Assembly: GCA_040882255.1 (NCBI GenBank)
Contig: JBBEBP010000003.1
Location: 62,001 to 126,000 of the forward strand
Direction of reading: 5' to 3'
Source of the DNA: PWQG01 sp040882255
GTDB lineage: Bacteria > Pseudomonadota > Gammaproteobacteria > Pseudomonadales > Pseudohongiellaceae
DNA length: 64,000 bases
This document shows positions 46,070 to 54,332 of this stretch, piece by piece. Made by a program: the position numbers and the translations under genes. Position 1 is the first letter of the stretch, and each line of letters starts with the position of its first letter. A model generated the notes under the pieces. It did no database searches, had not been told where the DNA came from, and saw only the letters and a list, made by a program, of their open reading frames with translations.

Positions 46070-46285
46070 GTGCCAGCCAAGAGACTGACAATGCGAAAAT
46101 CCGAGAAAGGCTGCGCCTGCGCCTGGAAGCGGGACTGTCATATCGTCAGATCAGCGCCAGCAACAAAACCAGCATCGGCGCGATCCAGACGCTGCTCAGC
46201 CGCGCCGAGGCGCTGGAGATCACCTGGCCACGCCCACCGGGGATGGACGACGGGGCGCTGGCCCGCCTGTTCTATTCCAGTCGTA
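46070..46285 (+). pseudogene. istA: istA (IS21 transposase) N-terminal fragment, frameshifted
   Basis: VPAKRLTMRK reads in one frame from GTG 46070, then the frame must change near 46100 (a base is missing in ATGCGAAAATCC) to continue IRERLRLRLEAGLSYRQISASNKTSIGAIQTLL, ARLFYSS. That is the helix-turn-helix start of IstA. The similarity stops at about 46285, and the catalytic core and istB are gone. Confidence 0.8.
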
Positions 46286-46300
46286 GGTTTGCACTGTCAA

Positions 46301-46873
46301 CTAGGAGTCTGGCTGAAACTGGAGATCAATCTCTCCTTGGGGAATAAACTGCAATAACCTCGCCGTATTACGGGCATCGCTGATGGCGCGGTGCTGGGTG
46401 CCTTCAAAGGTCAACCCGTGGAACGTCAGCGCATCGCTAAGCGCATTTTTGCGCCGCTTCTTGGTCGTTCGGCGCCAGGCTCTTTTCAGATTGATATGCG
46501 CCAGCTGGTAGAAATCTTGCTCCAGCCCGTATCGCTGCTGCTGGCTGAGGAGGAGTTTGCGGTCAAAGTTCCCCCAGCTGCCCCAGATCACGTCGCGGCC
46601 AGCCACCCACTGATCGAGTAGGTCCATGGCCTCGCCGATAGCCGGAGCGCCATCGACATCGCCTTGTGTGATGGTCGTGAGCTCGGTGCAGAAGTCACTC
46701 AATTCCGGGCTCTCAATAGGCCGGACAAATGTGGTGAACTCATCAAGAATATGGCCATCGAAATCGGCCAGAACGCAGCCGATTTCGATGGTTTCCATCT
46801 GCTCGATCGGGAAATCGCCTTCGCTCGGCCAGCATGTTGCCTCCAGGTCGCAAACGATGATTTGATTCACCAT
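46301..46873 (-). CDS. DEDDh-family 3'-5' exonuclease (ERI-1/KapD-like)
   Basis: 190 residues. Exonuclease motifs: IIVCDLEATCW (Asp, Glu), WGSWGNFDRKLL (Asp), and HRAISDARNTARLL (His, Asp). This group acts on RNA or single-stranded DNA ends. The specific role is unknown; such genes occur in phages, islands and chromosomes. Start has AGGAG 11 bases upstream. Ends 16 bases from the truncated istA fragment. Confidence 0.88.
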   Translation of the reverse strand: MVNQIIVCDLEATCWPSEGDFPIEQMETIEIGCVLADFDGHILDEFTTFVRPIESPELSDFCTELTTITQGDVDGAPAIGEAMDLLDQWVAGRDVIWGSWGNFDRKLLLSQQQRYGLEQDFYQLAHINLKRAWRRTTKKRRKNALSDALTFHGLTFEGTQHRAISDARNTARLLQFIPQGEIDLQFQPDS

Positions 46874-47064
46874 ACTGAGTGTTTCTCCTGTTTATTCACT
46901 CGAAAAATAACTGAGTTCGTCCGTTAAGGTCTTGCCGGTTTTTCCTGATGCCGGCGGACGCCTGCGGGATCCGGGGTGCACAGTGACATTCTATGGTTGA
47001 CTCCGATTCCTAAGGCTACCTAATTCCGAATTAGGAAAAATCCGGGCAAGTTTACAGCAGGTTT
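46874..47064. other. Intergenic stretch with a 17-base inverted repeat
   Basis: CCTAATTC-C-GAATTAGG at 47019-47035 is a perfect 8-bp inverted repeat, an operator-like site upstream of the exonuclease gene. No gene seen. Confidence 0.4.
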
Positions 47065-47448
47065 ATGCCTGTAGGGGATAAGGGACCTAGTGTAGTGCCG
47101 CCGGCGCGCGGGGTCGACTCGCGGGTGGTGGCGACTATGATCGAGATCAACCGCCGGGTGTACCTGGAGGCGATGGACTATCCTTGTGATCCCCAGCTTC
47201 AGTACCTCGACGAGCCGCTCGGGTGCAGCGCGGCGTTTCCCTGACTGCGGTCGCAGCTCGGCAGCGTTTTGCGTCAGACTGTGCAGAAGGTGACTGAATT
47301 GACCGGCGCGCGGCCGGAGGTGCCGGAACCGGATGCCGGGAATACATGGATCCCGAAAGACCGCGACCGGCTGACCCGGTTCCTGCTGGAGCTGGACGCC
47401 GGAGAGCTATCGCCCGAGATGGCGAGGTGGTGGTGGGATCGTTATTGA
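47065..47448 (+). pseudogene. Unknown short gene interrupted by an in-frame TGA
   Basis: From ATG 47065 the frame reads through IEINRRVYLEAMDYP and DEPLGCSAAFP to a TGA at 47242-47244, and continues in the same frame as LRSQLGSVLRQTVQKVTELTGA, DRDRLTRFLLELDAG and MARWWWDRY to a TGA at 47446-47448. The composition after the stop is still coding-like. No family recognised. A nonsense mutation is the simplest reading. Confidence 0.4.
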
Positions 47449-47518
47449 GGCCGGGTGCGACACAGATCGTCGCATAGCCGCCTATGCTGAAATCCTGACA
47501 CTGTGACCAGGAGTTCTC

Positions 47519-48190
47519 ATGTCTCATCGACCCACATCCTGCCCGGAGCATGAACTGCACTCATTGCAACACCGGATCGGTGAAGGCGTAGCACATCGCG
47601 GTGACGATGTCGTGCTGAGTGTCATGGGCTATCGAAGACCCGATGACAGGAACCGCCGCCGTCTGCGGGCCGTGATCAGCGATCCTGATCTCGGTCTGGG
47701 CAGCAGTCATTTTGATTTTCGCTTCTCGGGCTTCGAATTTGCCACCCGGCTTTTCCGTGTGCTGGCACTGGACGATTTGCTGCCGCAGCTGCAGGCAATC
47801 CGCCAGCGAATCGACGAGGACAATGCTGCCTTCAAGCCCTACCTGTTCGTGGATACCGGATTCCGGCGCAAGAGCCAGCCGGTATTCGTGCTCGCCGCCA
47901 TGGAGCACTATCGCTACCTGCACTTTGAAAAAGCCTTCTGGCGCTTGCCGACGAATCAACAGCTTCGGTGCGCTAGCGATCGGGTAAGGGATCATTTTGC
48001 TGAGAGCGGTGGCGAACTGAGCATCTGGGGTGTGGTCCAGCGGTACTGGTTCTTCTATCAGCCGGGCCGTGCGCTGCAGTTGTTGCCCAATGGGCAACTG
48101 GTGAGCGACGAGGCCTACCGTATTCCATCAAGAGCTACGTTTCCCGGGATGCCGCTGGTGGTGCGCGGCGCGTTACAGGAGGAGTCATGA
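47519..48190 (+). CDS. Unknown protein, first gene of the WYL module
   Basis: 223 residues, soluble, no signal peptide. AGGAG at 47508-47512 supports the start. Features: RRRLRAVISDPDLGLGSSHFDFRFSG, many Phe/Tyr in the second half (FVLAAMEHYRYLHFEKAFWRL, WGVVQRYWFFYQPGR). No family recognised. Overlaps the next gene by 4 bases and lies upstream of a WYL regulator on the same strand. Confidence 0.7.
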   Translation: MSHRPTSCPEHELHSLQHRIGEGVAHRGDDVVLSVMGYRRPDDRNRRRLRAVISDPDLGLGSSHFDFRFSGFEFATRLFRVLALDDLLPQLQAIRQRIDEDNAAFKPYLFVDTGFRRKSQPVFVLAAMEHYRYLHFEKAFWRLPTNQQLRCASDRVRDHFAESGGELSIWGVVQRYWFFYQPGRALQLLPNGQLVSDEAYRIPSRATFPGMPLVVRGALQEES

Positions 48191-48654
48191 ACAAAAAACA
48201 GTCCAGGCGCACAACCGAACCTTTCCATCCTCCGCGGCGTCGGCCCTGGCAAACCAGCCCCGATCCACGCAAGCCACTGCTGTGGCTGGCGAAAGGCCGG
48301 GAAGATGACGGTGAAAGGTATCTGGTCAATGCCACCGGGGAGACGCTGGACCAGGTGATCGCCGACGTCGGTGGCTGCATCACGGTGGATGACGATGCGT
48401 TGCCCGTGACCAGCGAGTCACCGTATACCTACCGAAACGTGGCGAATGGCGAAGCGGTCAAGGTGGAGCATTTTGACGGGTACTATGATCTCGATTACCT
48501 GTTGCAGATTGTCCTCGAGATTCAATCCCCGACACTGGGTCGCGTGATTATTCTCACGCCTCCGGAAAAAGGCGGGGTCGGGGAGCTGGTGCTGCTTTGG
48601 GAGGACGGGGCAGCGGGGCGGCACGTCTCGATTAAGGAGATCGCCAGCGATTGA
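48187..48654 (+). CDS. Unknown protein, second gene of the WYL module
   Basis: 155 residues from ATG at 48187 with AGGAGGAG three bases before it. A basic, Pro/Arg-rich first 30 residues (RRTTEPFHPPRRRPW) precede an acidic globular part (GETLDQVIADVGGCITVDDDALPV, YYDLDYLLQIVLEIQSP). No family recognised. Coupled to the previous gene. Confidence 0.7.
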   Translation: MNKKQSRRTTEPFHPPRRRPWQTSPDPRKPLLWLAKGREDDGERYLVNATGETLDQVIADVGGCITVDDDALPVTSESPYTYRNVANGEAVKVEHFDGYYDLDYLLQIVLEIQSPTLGRVIILTPPEKGGVGELVLLWEDGAAGRHVSIKEIASD

Positions 48655-48799
48655 CCGCATTACTGTACTGCGGGTCCAGTAGACAGGGCGGCCCGATGCT
48701 GGTGCAATCGGCTGCGATACAGAATGTCGTCCAGGCGGGCAGCCTGTCGGGAACCCCGGCCGCATCTGCCCTGGACCGGGATGCATGCAAGGAGCCACT

Positions 48800-49774
48800 A
48801 TGCCCCGTCGACCCGATACGGTGGAGACCGTCCATCTGGCCATTGAGCTGCTGCGCCGGATACCCCGTCACCCTCGCAAGGTGACCGCTTCGGCGCTGCA
48901 CCGCCAGTTGCAGGAAGCCGGGATTCAGCGGGATCTGCGATCCGTGCAGCGCCAGCTCAAGATGCTCACCGAACACTTCTCTATTCAGTGCGATGATCGT
49001 GACAAGCCCTACGGCTATTCCTGGATGGAACGTGCCCGGGGTCTTTCGTTACCCGGCCTCAATGAACAGGAGTCGCTGCTGCTGTCGCTGGCCGAGCAGC
49101 ACCTGCGCAATCTGCTCCCGGTGCGCCTGCTGCATTCAATGGAGGGCTTCTTCGAGCAGGCGCGCAGCAACCTGCACTTGAGCGGCGACGATGCCGACCG
49201 CGCCGTCCGCGAGCGTGAGTGGCTGGACAAAGTCCGCGTGGTCAGCACCACCCAGCCGCTGCTCCCGCCCGCGATTGATGACGAAGTCTTCAATGCCATC
49301 AGCAATGCCCTGTACGCCAACCACTGGCTGGAGATCCGCTACCGCAACCGTGCGGGCCAGCTGCAGGAAAAGAAAGTGATGCCGCTGGGGCTGGCGCAGC
49401 AGGGCGAGGTGCTGTACCTGGTCTGTCGCTTCGAGGGCTATGACAACGAACGTAGTCTGGCCCTGCATCGCTTTGAGGCGGCCCGCGAGACCTCGCTGGG
49501 TTTCCGGCGCCCGTCCGAGTTCGATTTCAGTCAGTACGACCGTGATGGGCGGTTCGGCTACGGATACGGCAAGCAGATCCGGCTCAGATTCTGTATCAAG
49601 CGCGAGGCCGGGATGCATCTGCTTGAGGCGCGGCTGTCCGAAGACCAGCAGGTGGTCGAACATGAATCGTACTATGAGATCACGGCCACGGTGGTGGACA
49701 GTGAGCAGTTGACCTGGTGGCTGCAGGGGTTCGGGGAGAATGTGTGGGGGGTGGGCAAGCGGGCACTATCGTGA
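48800..49774 (+). CDS. WYL-domain transcriptional regulator
   Basis: 324 residues from ATG at 48800 with AAGGAG at 48789-48794. N-terminal winged helix (IELLRRIPRHPRKVTASALHRQLQEAGI, DLRSVQRQLKMLTEHF), then the WYL domain (about residues 135-320) with ALYANHWLEIRYRNRAGQLQEKKVMPLGLAQQGEVLYLVCRFEG. WYL regulators sense ligands or nucleic-acid ends and often control defence genes. It follows two unknown genes and faces the AAA gene tail to tail. Confidence 0.88.
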   Translation: MPRRPDTVETVHLAIELLRRIPRHPRKVTASALHRQLQEAGIQRDLRSVQRQLKMLTEHFSIQCDDRDKPYGYSWMERARGLSLPGLNEQESLLLSLAEQHLRNLLPVRLLHSMEGFFEQARSNLHLSGDDADRAVREREWLDKVRVVSTTQPLLPPAIDDEVFNAISNALYANHWLEIRYRNRAGQLQEKKVMPLGLAQQGEVLYLVCRFEGYDNERSLALHRFEAARETSLGFRRPSEFDFSQYDRDGRFGYGYGKQIRLRFCIKREAGMHLLEARLSEDQQVVEHESYYEITATVVDSEQLTWWLQGFGENVWGVGKRALS

Positions 49775-49873
49775 AGGGTGCATGGCTTGCTTGTGTGCTG
49801 GTCTATGCGGCACCCGCGAGGCAGGTATGTGTTCCAGTGGCTATCCCTCCAACACACGCCCCGGAGGCCACTA

Positions 49874-51955
49874 CTACACCCCCACGTCCTCCTTCAGCGC
49901 CCACTCCGACCGCAAGGCCCTGATGAACGCCCCGGTCGACAGCAGCGGCTCGATTCGGTGCCGACGCGCGATGGCGTGGAAGTCACCCGGCGTCAGCGTA
50001 TCCAGCCCCGCAAAGTCCATCCACTGCTCTTCCTCGGGAGGCTGCAGTGACAGCGCTTCACAATACCGGTGCAGTAGCTCCCATGCCTGGTCCGGGCGCA
50101 GGCAGTCGAAGCGGATCTTGCGATCGAAACGTCGCAGGGCGGCCCGGTCTAGTCCTTCTATGCGGTTGGTGCTGGCAATGACGATCCCGGAGTGTTGCTC
50201 CAGGCGCACCAACAGCTCATTGACCTGCGTGATCTCCCAGCTCTTGTCGGCCAGGCCGCGCTCTCGCAGAAAGCTGTCCACTTCATCGATCAACAATACT
50301 GCGTGGTCCTGTTCGGCCTCGCGGAACAGGGCAGCCAGCCTGTGTTCAGTTTCGCCCAGCCAGGGAGAGAGCAGGTCAGAGGCACTGCAGGCGAGCAGTG
50401 GCCGCTTCAGTTCTTCGGCCAGCCAACGGGCGAAGGCAGTCTTGCCGGTGCCGGGTGGACCGTACAGACACAGGCGTCCGCTGCCTGTCTCCCGCAGACC
50501 CTGCGTGAGGCGCTGCAGGTCGGCATCGGTGTTGAGATGCTGGAGGTCATACAGATCCGGGAGAGGGGTACTGTCGTTCCGACTGACAGGGTGGTGGCCC
50601 TGCGCCTGCAGGGTGTTATTGATCAGATGACGTACGCAGGCATCGCGATCCTGTGCCTCGGGGAGTGTAGAGGTAACCTCGCACGCGCGGGCTACCACGG
50701 CGGGGCTCAGCCGATCGTGTTCGGACAACTGCTGGACACACTGAGTAGACAGTTGCTGCCCACTGTGTCGGTGAATCATACGCTCACGCTGTGAACGCGG
50801 CGGAATCGGGACCTCGATCACCAGGCTGAAGCGGCGCAGGAAAGCGGCATCCATATCCTGCACGCAGTTGCTGATCCACAGGGTCGGTACAGGGTTCTCC
50901 TCCAGTGTCCGATTGACCCAGCCTTTGAGCTGCTGGCCAATGCTGAGCTGACCGAACAGCGGTGCGTTGCCGCCGAACACATCCTCGACTTCGTCGAACA
51001 CCACCAGTGCCCGCTCCCGTGCCAGCACCTGCTGGGAAGCGCGCAGCGCCCGCAGGCGCCGGTCCCCCCGGACCGGGTCGCCATCCTCGTCCGCATTGGC
51101 GATGTCGAACAGTGTGCATGACAGGCTGGCGGCCAGTGCACGGGCCAGCTCCGTCTTTCCGGTGCCGGGTGCTCCATGGAGCAGGATGTTGGTGCCCGGT
51201 GTACGGTGATCCAGGGTGTGATGCAGGAACGGCATCAGCAGGTCAAGATCCGCTCGCAGGTGCGGGAAGTCGTCGAGCGCCAGGGTACCGGCCGGGCTCG
51301 GGCGCAGGATCTCGCGCAGCAGGGTGATCGGCTCGGCATCGGAAGAGCAGATGCTGTCCGCGAAGTTCGGGGAGAGCATGTCGAGTTTGTGGGACAGGTG
51401 TCCATCTCCATGGCGTTCCAGGCGCAGCAGGCCAGAGCGGGTCAAGGCCCCGCGTGGTCCCAGGGCGTATCGGATTTCCCGTGGTGGCAGATCGAGGATG
51501 ACGGCGAGGGCACTGACCACGCCGTTTGATGACATCGAACCGAGCATGTCGCAGGCCTCCTCCAGCAGGCTTTCGTTGTGCAACAGCGCCGTGAACTCCA
51601 TGAGCCGGCAATCTGTCCGGGTCAGCGAGAGCAGTCCGGTCAGCCGAGCCACATTGCCCCGCAATCGTTCCGGGGCACGGGCGTTGCCGGCTTCCCGTTC
51701 TGCGCGCTGGTGTTGCTGCACCAGCATCTGGCGCACTGTGCGCTGATCCGGCTCGAACGACCCGTCAGAGTCGAGCTGGCGGAGGTCAATCAGTTCCATC
51801 AGTGCGTCCCCAAACACCCCGCAGCGGGTGGCGAACTCCCGGTACCCGCCCAGCGGGACAAGGATGCGCAGGGTCCACAGTCGGAGCAGCTCGCGCAGTG
51901 TGCGGTCGATCATAGGGTTGGCTTGCGGAGAAGGGAGAGTGCGACGTCGTGGCAT
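49874..51955 (-). CDS. Double AAA ATPase of unknown function
   Basis: 693 residues, start set by AGGAG seven bases upstream. N-terminal helical region (residues 1-220), then two AAA cassettes: Walker A GAPGTGKT (about 261-268) with Walker B VVFDEVED (about 318), and Walker A GPPGTGKT (about 499-506) with Walker B LLIDEVDSF (about 556). The second has the classic sensor ASTNRIEGLD and RRFDRKIRF; the first has WISNCVQDMDAAFLRRF. It resembles CDC48/Vps4-like unfoldase or remodelling motors. A related but broken 5' end occurs at 58504-58640. No partner protease is coupled to it. Confidence 0.85.
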   Translation of the reverse strand: MPRRRTLPSPQANPMIDRTLRELLRLWTLRILVPLGGYREFATRCGVFGDALMELIDLRQLDSDGSFEPDQRTVRQMLVQQHQRAEREAGNARAPERLRGNVARLTGLLSLTRTDCRLMEFTALLHNESLLEEACDMLGSMSSNGVVSALAVILDLPPREIRYALGPRGALTRSGLLRLERHGDGHLSHKLDMLSPNFADSICSSDAEPITLLREILRPSPAGTLALDDFPHLRADLDLLMPFLHHTLDHRTPGTNILLHGAPGTGKTELARALAASLSCTLFDIANADEDGDPVRGDRRLRALRASQQVLARERALVVFDEVEDVFGGNAPLFGQLSIGQQLKGWVNRTLEENPVPTLWISNCVQDMDAAFLRRFSLVIEVPIPPRSQRERMIHRHSGQQLSTQCVQQLSEHDRLSPAVVARACEVTSTLPEAQDRDACVRHLINNTLQAQGHHPVSRNDSTPLPDLYDLQHLNTDADLQRLTQGLRETGSGRLCLYGPPGTGKTAFARWLAEELKRPLLACSASDLLSPWLGETEHRLAALFREAEQDHAVLLIDEVDSFLRERGLADKSWEITQVNELLVRLEQHSGIVIASTNRIEGLDRAALRRFDRKIRFDCLRPDQAWELLHRYCEALSLQPPEEEQWMDFAGLDTLTPGDFHAIARRHRIEPLLSTGAFIRALRSEWALKEDVGV

Positions 51956-52185
51956 GGCCTGGCTCCTGAGCGGGGGATGTGGTGCCAGTATGCGGGGGTG
52001 TGCGACGGGTAGTGTCGTTGGGGGAGGTAATCATATTTCTGGACGGTAGCGAACCGAGGCACATTTACTCTGGTGTCAAAAAACCGGCCCTGTCAGGCCG
52101 AGTACAACCGGTTGCGAATACATACAGACCCGGCTACGGTGAAATGGAGAATAATTGGACACACGCCTTGAAGGAGAGTACGGCA

Positions 52186-53463
52186 ATGACAACACTCAGT
52201 GGAAAACTCGACCCCCTTTTGGCAGACCCGCGCTTTGAGACACTGAAGCGCACTGCTATGAGTTTCAACACGCTGCATATACGCAGCTTCAATGAGAACC
52301 GACATAGCGAGATGCTGGCCTGGCTGCTGGATCCGAACGAAGCACACGGACTGGGCGACCGTTTTCTACGTAGGCTATTGCTGAAATGTCTGAATGCCAA
52401 GTCAGAGTCGGGGGAGATCCACAAGGGGCTTAAGGGGGTCTCGGCTTCTGACTTGCAGGCGTACTCGATGAGCCAGGCACTGGTGTTTAACGAAGTGGAT
52501 ATCAGCAGAAACGGTCGGATTGATATCCTCGTGGTGGAGCCATCACTGGGTATCGTAGTGGCGATAGAAAACAAATACGGTGCTGGCGAGACGGGCAATC
52601 AGCTTGAGCGCTACCAGACATGGATCGAGAAGACATTCCCCGATTACAGCCAGGTCTTTATAGTGTTGGATGCCTATGATCGGGTTTCCTGCCCAGCCCC
52701 GTGGGTCGGGCTGCCGTATGATTGGGTGGCCGATTTCCTGGATACTGTTGTCTCGTATCAGGAGCTACATCCACGTATTGCCTTTATGTTGAAAGACTAT
52801 CTCTCCTATATAAAAGAGGAAGAATATGATGAATGGAATCAGTACCAGCACGATCTGCTTGTAGAGTTGTATGAGAAGCATCGCGACATTCTTACTAATG
52901 ATGATGTACGTCCAGAACTGCTTCGTCATCTGTTTGAAGAATATGACTGGGAAACATTGGGTCAGTCCGAGTGGACGGCGACGGGGGGGCAGAGCGAAAT
53001 CTGGATAGTACACCGGTACTGGAGTGTGTTCGCTGCATTGATGTGCATTCATAGACTTGAGCCGGTGAAGAGGGAACTGCTGAACCTAGATAAGGACGGT
53101 AAAGTGGAAGTCTATGGCCGGTATCTCAGTTACCTGCCTAGCAAGGTCTGTGGACAGGGATTTGAGAGTGATAAGGGGTGGGCATTGTATTTCAATATCG
53201 TTATTGAAAAGGATGAGGAAGATGAGGTGGAGAGGCTTGAACCGAAATTGTGCTTTCGGTTTCGTCGTGCAGACGAAAATCTGGAGCGACTGCGGCAAAT
53301 CGCTAGATACTACGGCAAAGATAATTACAAATCGTCCGGTAATTTTAAATTTGAACCACTAAAGGAAGACGGTCTTCCTGCACTGTGCGAGAGGATCCAG
53401 ACGCACGTGGACGAGCTGGCGAAAAGAATGACAGAAGCCCGAGCTAGCCAGCGGCATACTTGA
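52186..53463 (+). CDS. PD-(D/E)XK nuclease-family protein
   Basis: 425 residues from ATG at 52186, chosen for AAGGAG at 52171-52176; frames back to 51979 lack such a site. Motif: Glu in ENRHSEMLAWLLDPN, Asp 113 in NGRIDILV and E128-N-K130 in VAIENKYG, then GNQLERYQTWI. This is the PD-(D/E)XK_4-type nuclease block (DUF-like). The C-terminal half has no recognised domain. Nuclease genes of this type sit in defence and mobile regions. Divergent from the AAA gene (230 bases) and overlapping the next gene by 20 bases tail to tail. Confidence 0.83.
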   Translation: MTTLSGKLDPLLADPRFETLKRTAMSFNTLHIRSFNENRHSEMLAWLLDPNEAHGLGDRFLRRLLLKCLNAKSESGEIHKGLKGVSASDLQAYSMSQALVFNEVDISRNGRIDILVVEPSLGIVVAIENKYGAGETGNQLERYQTWIEKTFPDYSQVFIVLDAYDRVSCPAPWVGLPYDWVADFLDTVVSYQELHPRIAFMLKDYLSYIKEEEYDEWNQYQHDLLVELYEKHRDILTNDDVRPELLRHLFEEYDWETLGQSEWTATGGQSEIWIVHRYWSVFAALMCIHRLEPVKRELLNLDKDGKVEVYGRYLSYLPSKVCGQGFESDKGWALYFNIVIEKDEEDEVERLEPKLCFRFRRADENLERLRQIARYYGKDNYKSSGNFKFEPLKEDGLPALCERIQTHVDELAKRMTEARASQRHT

Positions 53464-54229
53464 TACCGAGGAACAGATCCACCGCCAACGCTTCCCCGAA
53501 TCCTTCATCCTGGAAGGGCAAGGTTAACAGACACACATCTGTCGGCTGTGGCTGCGTGGCCAGCCACAGCCGGTCCGCCAGAGCACAGAAGGCAAACGGG
53601 TCTGATTCGATAGTGTCTCCGCCGAGGCAAACCTTGAGCCCGGTGACTTGTCTCGGGTCGTGCGCGGTTATCCATTGTGTCAGTCTGGCTTCCACTTCCG
53701 GTAGTTGGTTACCCGTCACTCGATGGTACTCCAGAACGTCCGCCTGGTCGTAGAGCTCAACGAAATCCATCGGATCCAAGTGTTCGCGGCCCTGGCCGAA
53801 CAGTGAGCGTGTCAGCGCTGCCATGGCCTTCCCCAGGTTCATGATCCGAGTACGGTTCCCGTTGCCGTCACCGCCTGATTGTAGAAGTCGGAACTCCTGG
53901 GGCATTGCAGGAGGAGTGTCCGGCTCTTCACTGCATGCGTCCGTCTGTACAACTAGCACACACGCGTAGCGCTCATGCAGGCGCTGTTGGTTGACGCGCC
54001 TCAGTAGGTTCTCTCCGGTAGTAAGCACTAATGAGAGAAAGGCGGGGTTGCATGGTAGGGGCTGGTGCGAGTGGCAGATACGCGTGCTGCGAGGTAGACC
54101 GTCTGATCTGTGTTGAATCGCGGGGACCAGGGGCTGCAGCCGTTGCAGCCAGTAATCTGATGCCCTGTCCAGAGAAATTACATCGATGAAATGGTTGAGT
54201 GGAGTATGAGGCATTGTGGGCTGATCCAT
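53444..54229 (-). CDS. Unknown protein, convergent with the nuclease gene
   Basis: 261 residues from ATG at 54229, which has AGGAGGG six bases upstream; a longer frame to 54916 is a shadow of the next gene. Soluble, with LSLVLTTGENLLRRVNQQRLHERYACVLVVQTD and DQADVLEYHRVTGNQLPEVEARLTQWI. No family recognised. Overlaps the nuclease gene by 20 bases at the 3' end. Confidence 0.7.
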   Translation of the reverse strand: MDQPTMPHTPLNHFIDVISLDRASDYWLQRLQPLVPAIQHRSDGLPRSTRICHSHQPLPCNPAFLSLVLTTGENLLRRVNQQRLHERYACVLVVQTDACSEEPDTPPAMPQEFRLLQSGGDGNGNRTRIMNLGKAMAALTRSLFGQGREHLDPMDFVELYDQADVLEYHRVTGNQLPEVEARLTQWITAHDPRQVTGLKVCLGGDTIESDPFAFCALADRLWLATQPQPTDVCLLTLPFQDEGFGEALAVDLFLGIKYAAG

Positions 54230-54332
54230 GAAGTACCCTCCTATAGGGGCAATTGGTTCTCGACTGCGAGCGTCCAATCTGGAGGAGGCGATGGCCCAGC
54301 TGTTCGCCGGGTCAAATTTCGGCACTTGCAGG

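Noticed and set aside
47242..47244. TGA as a selenocysteine codon
   Set aside because: No insertion hairpin seen just downstream and no known selenoprotein family; nonsense mutation is simpler.
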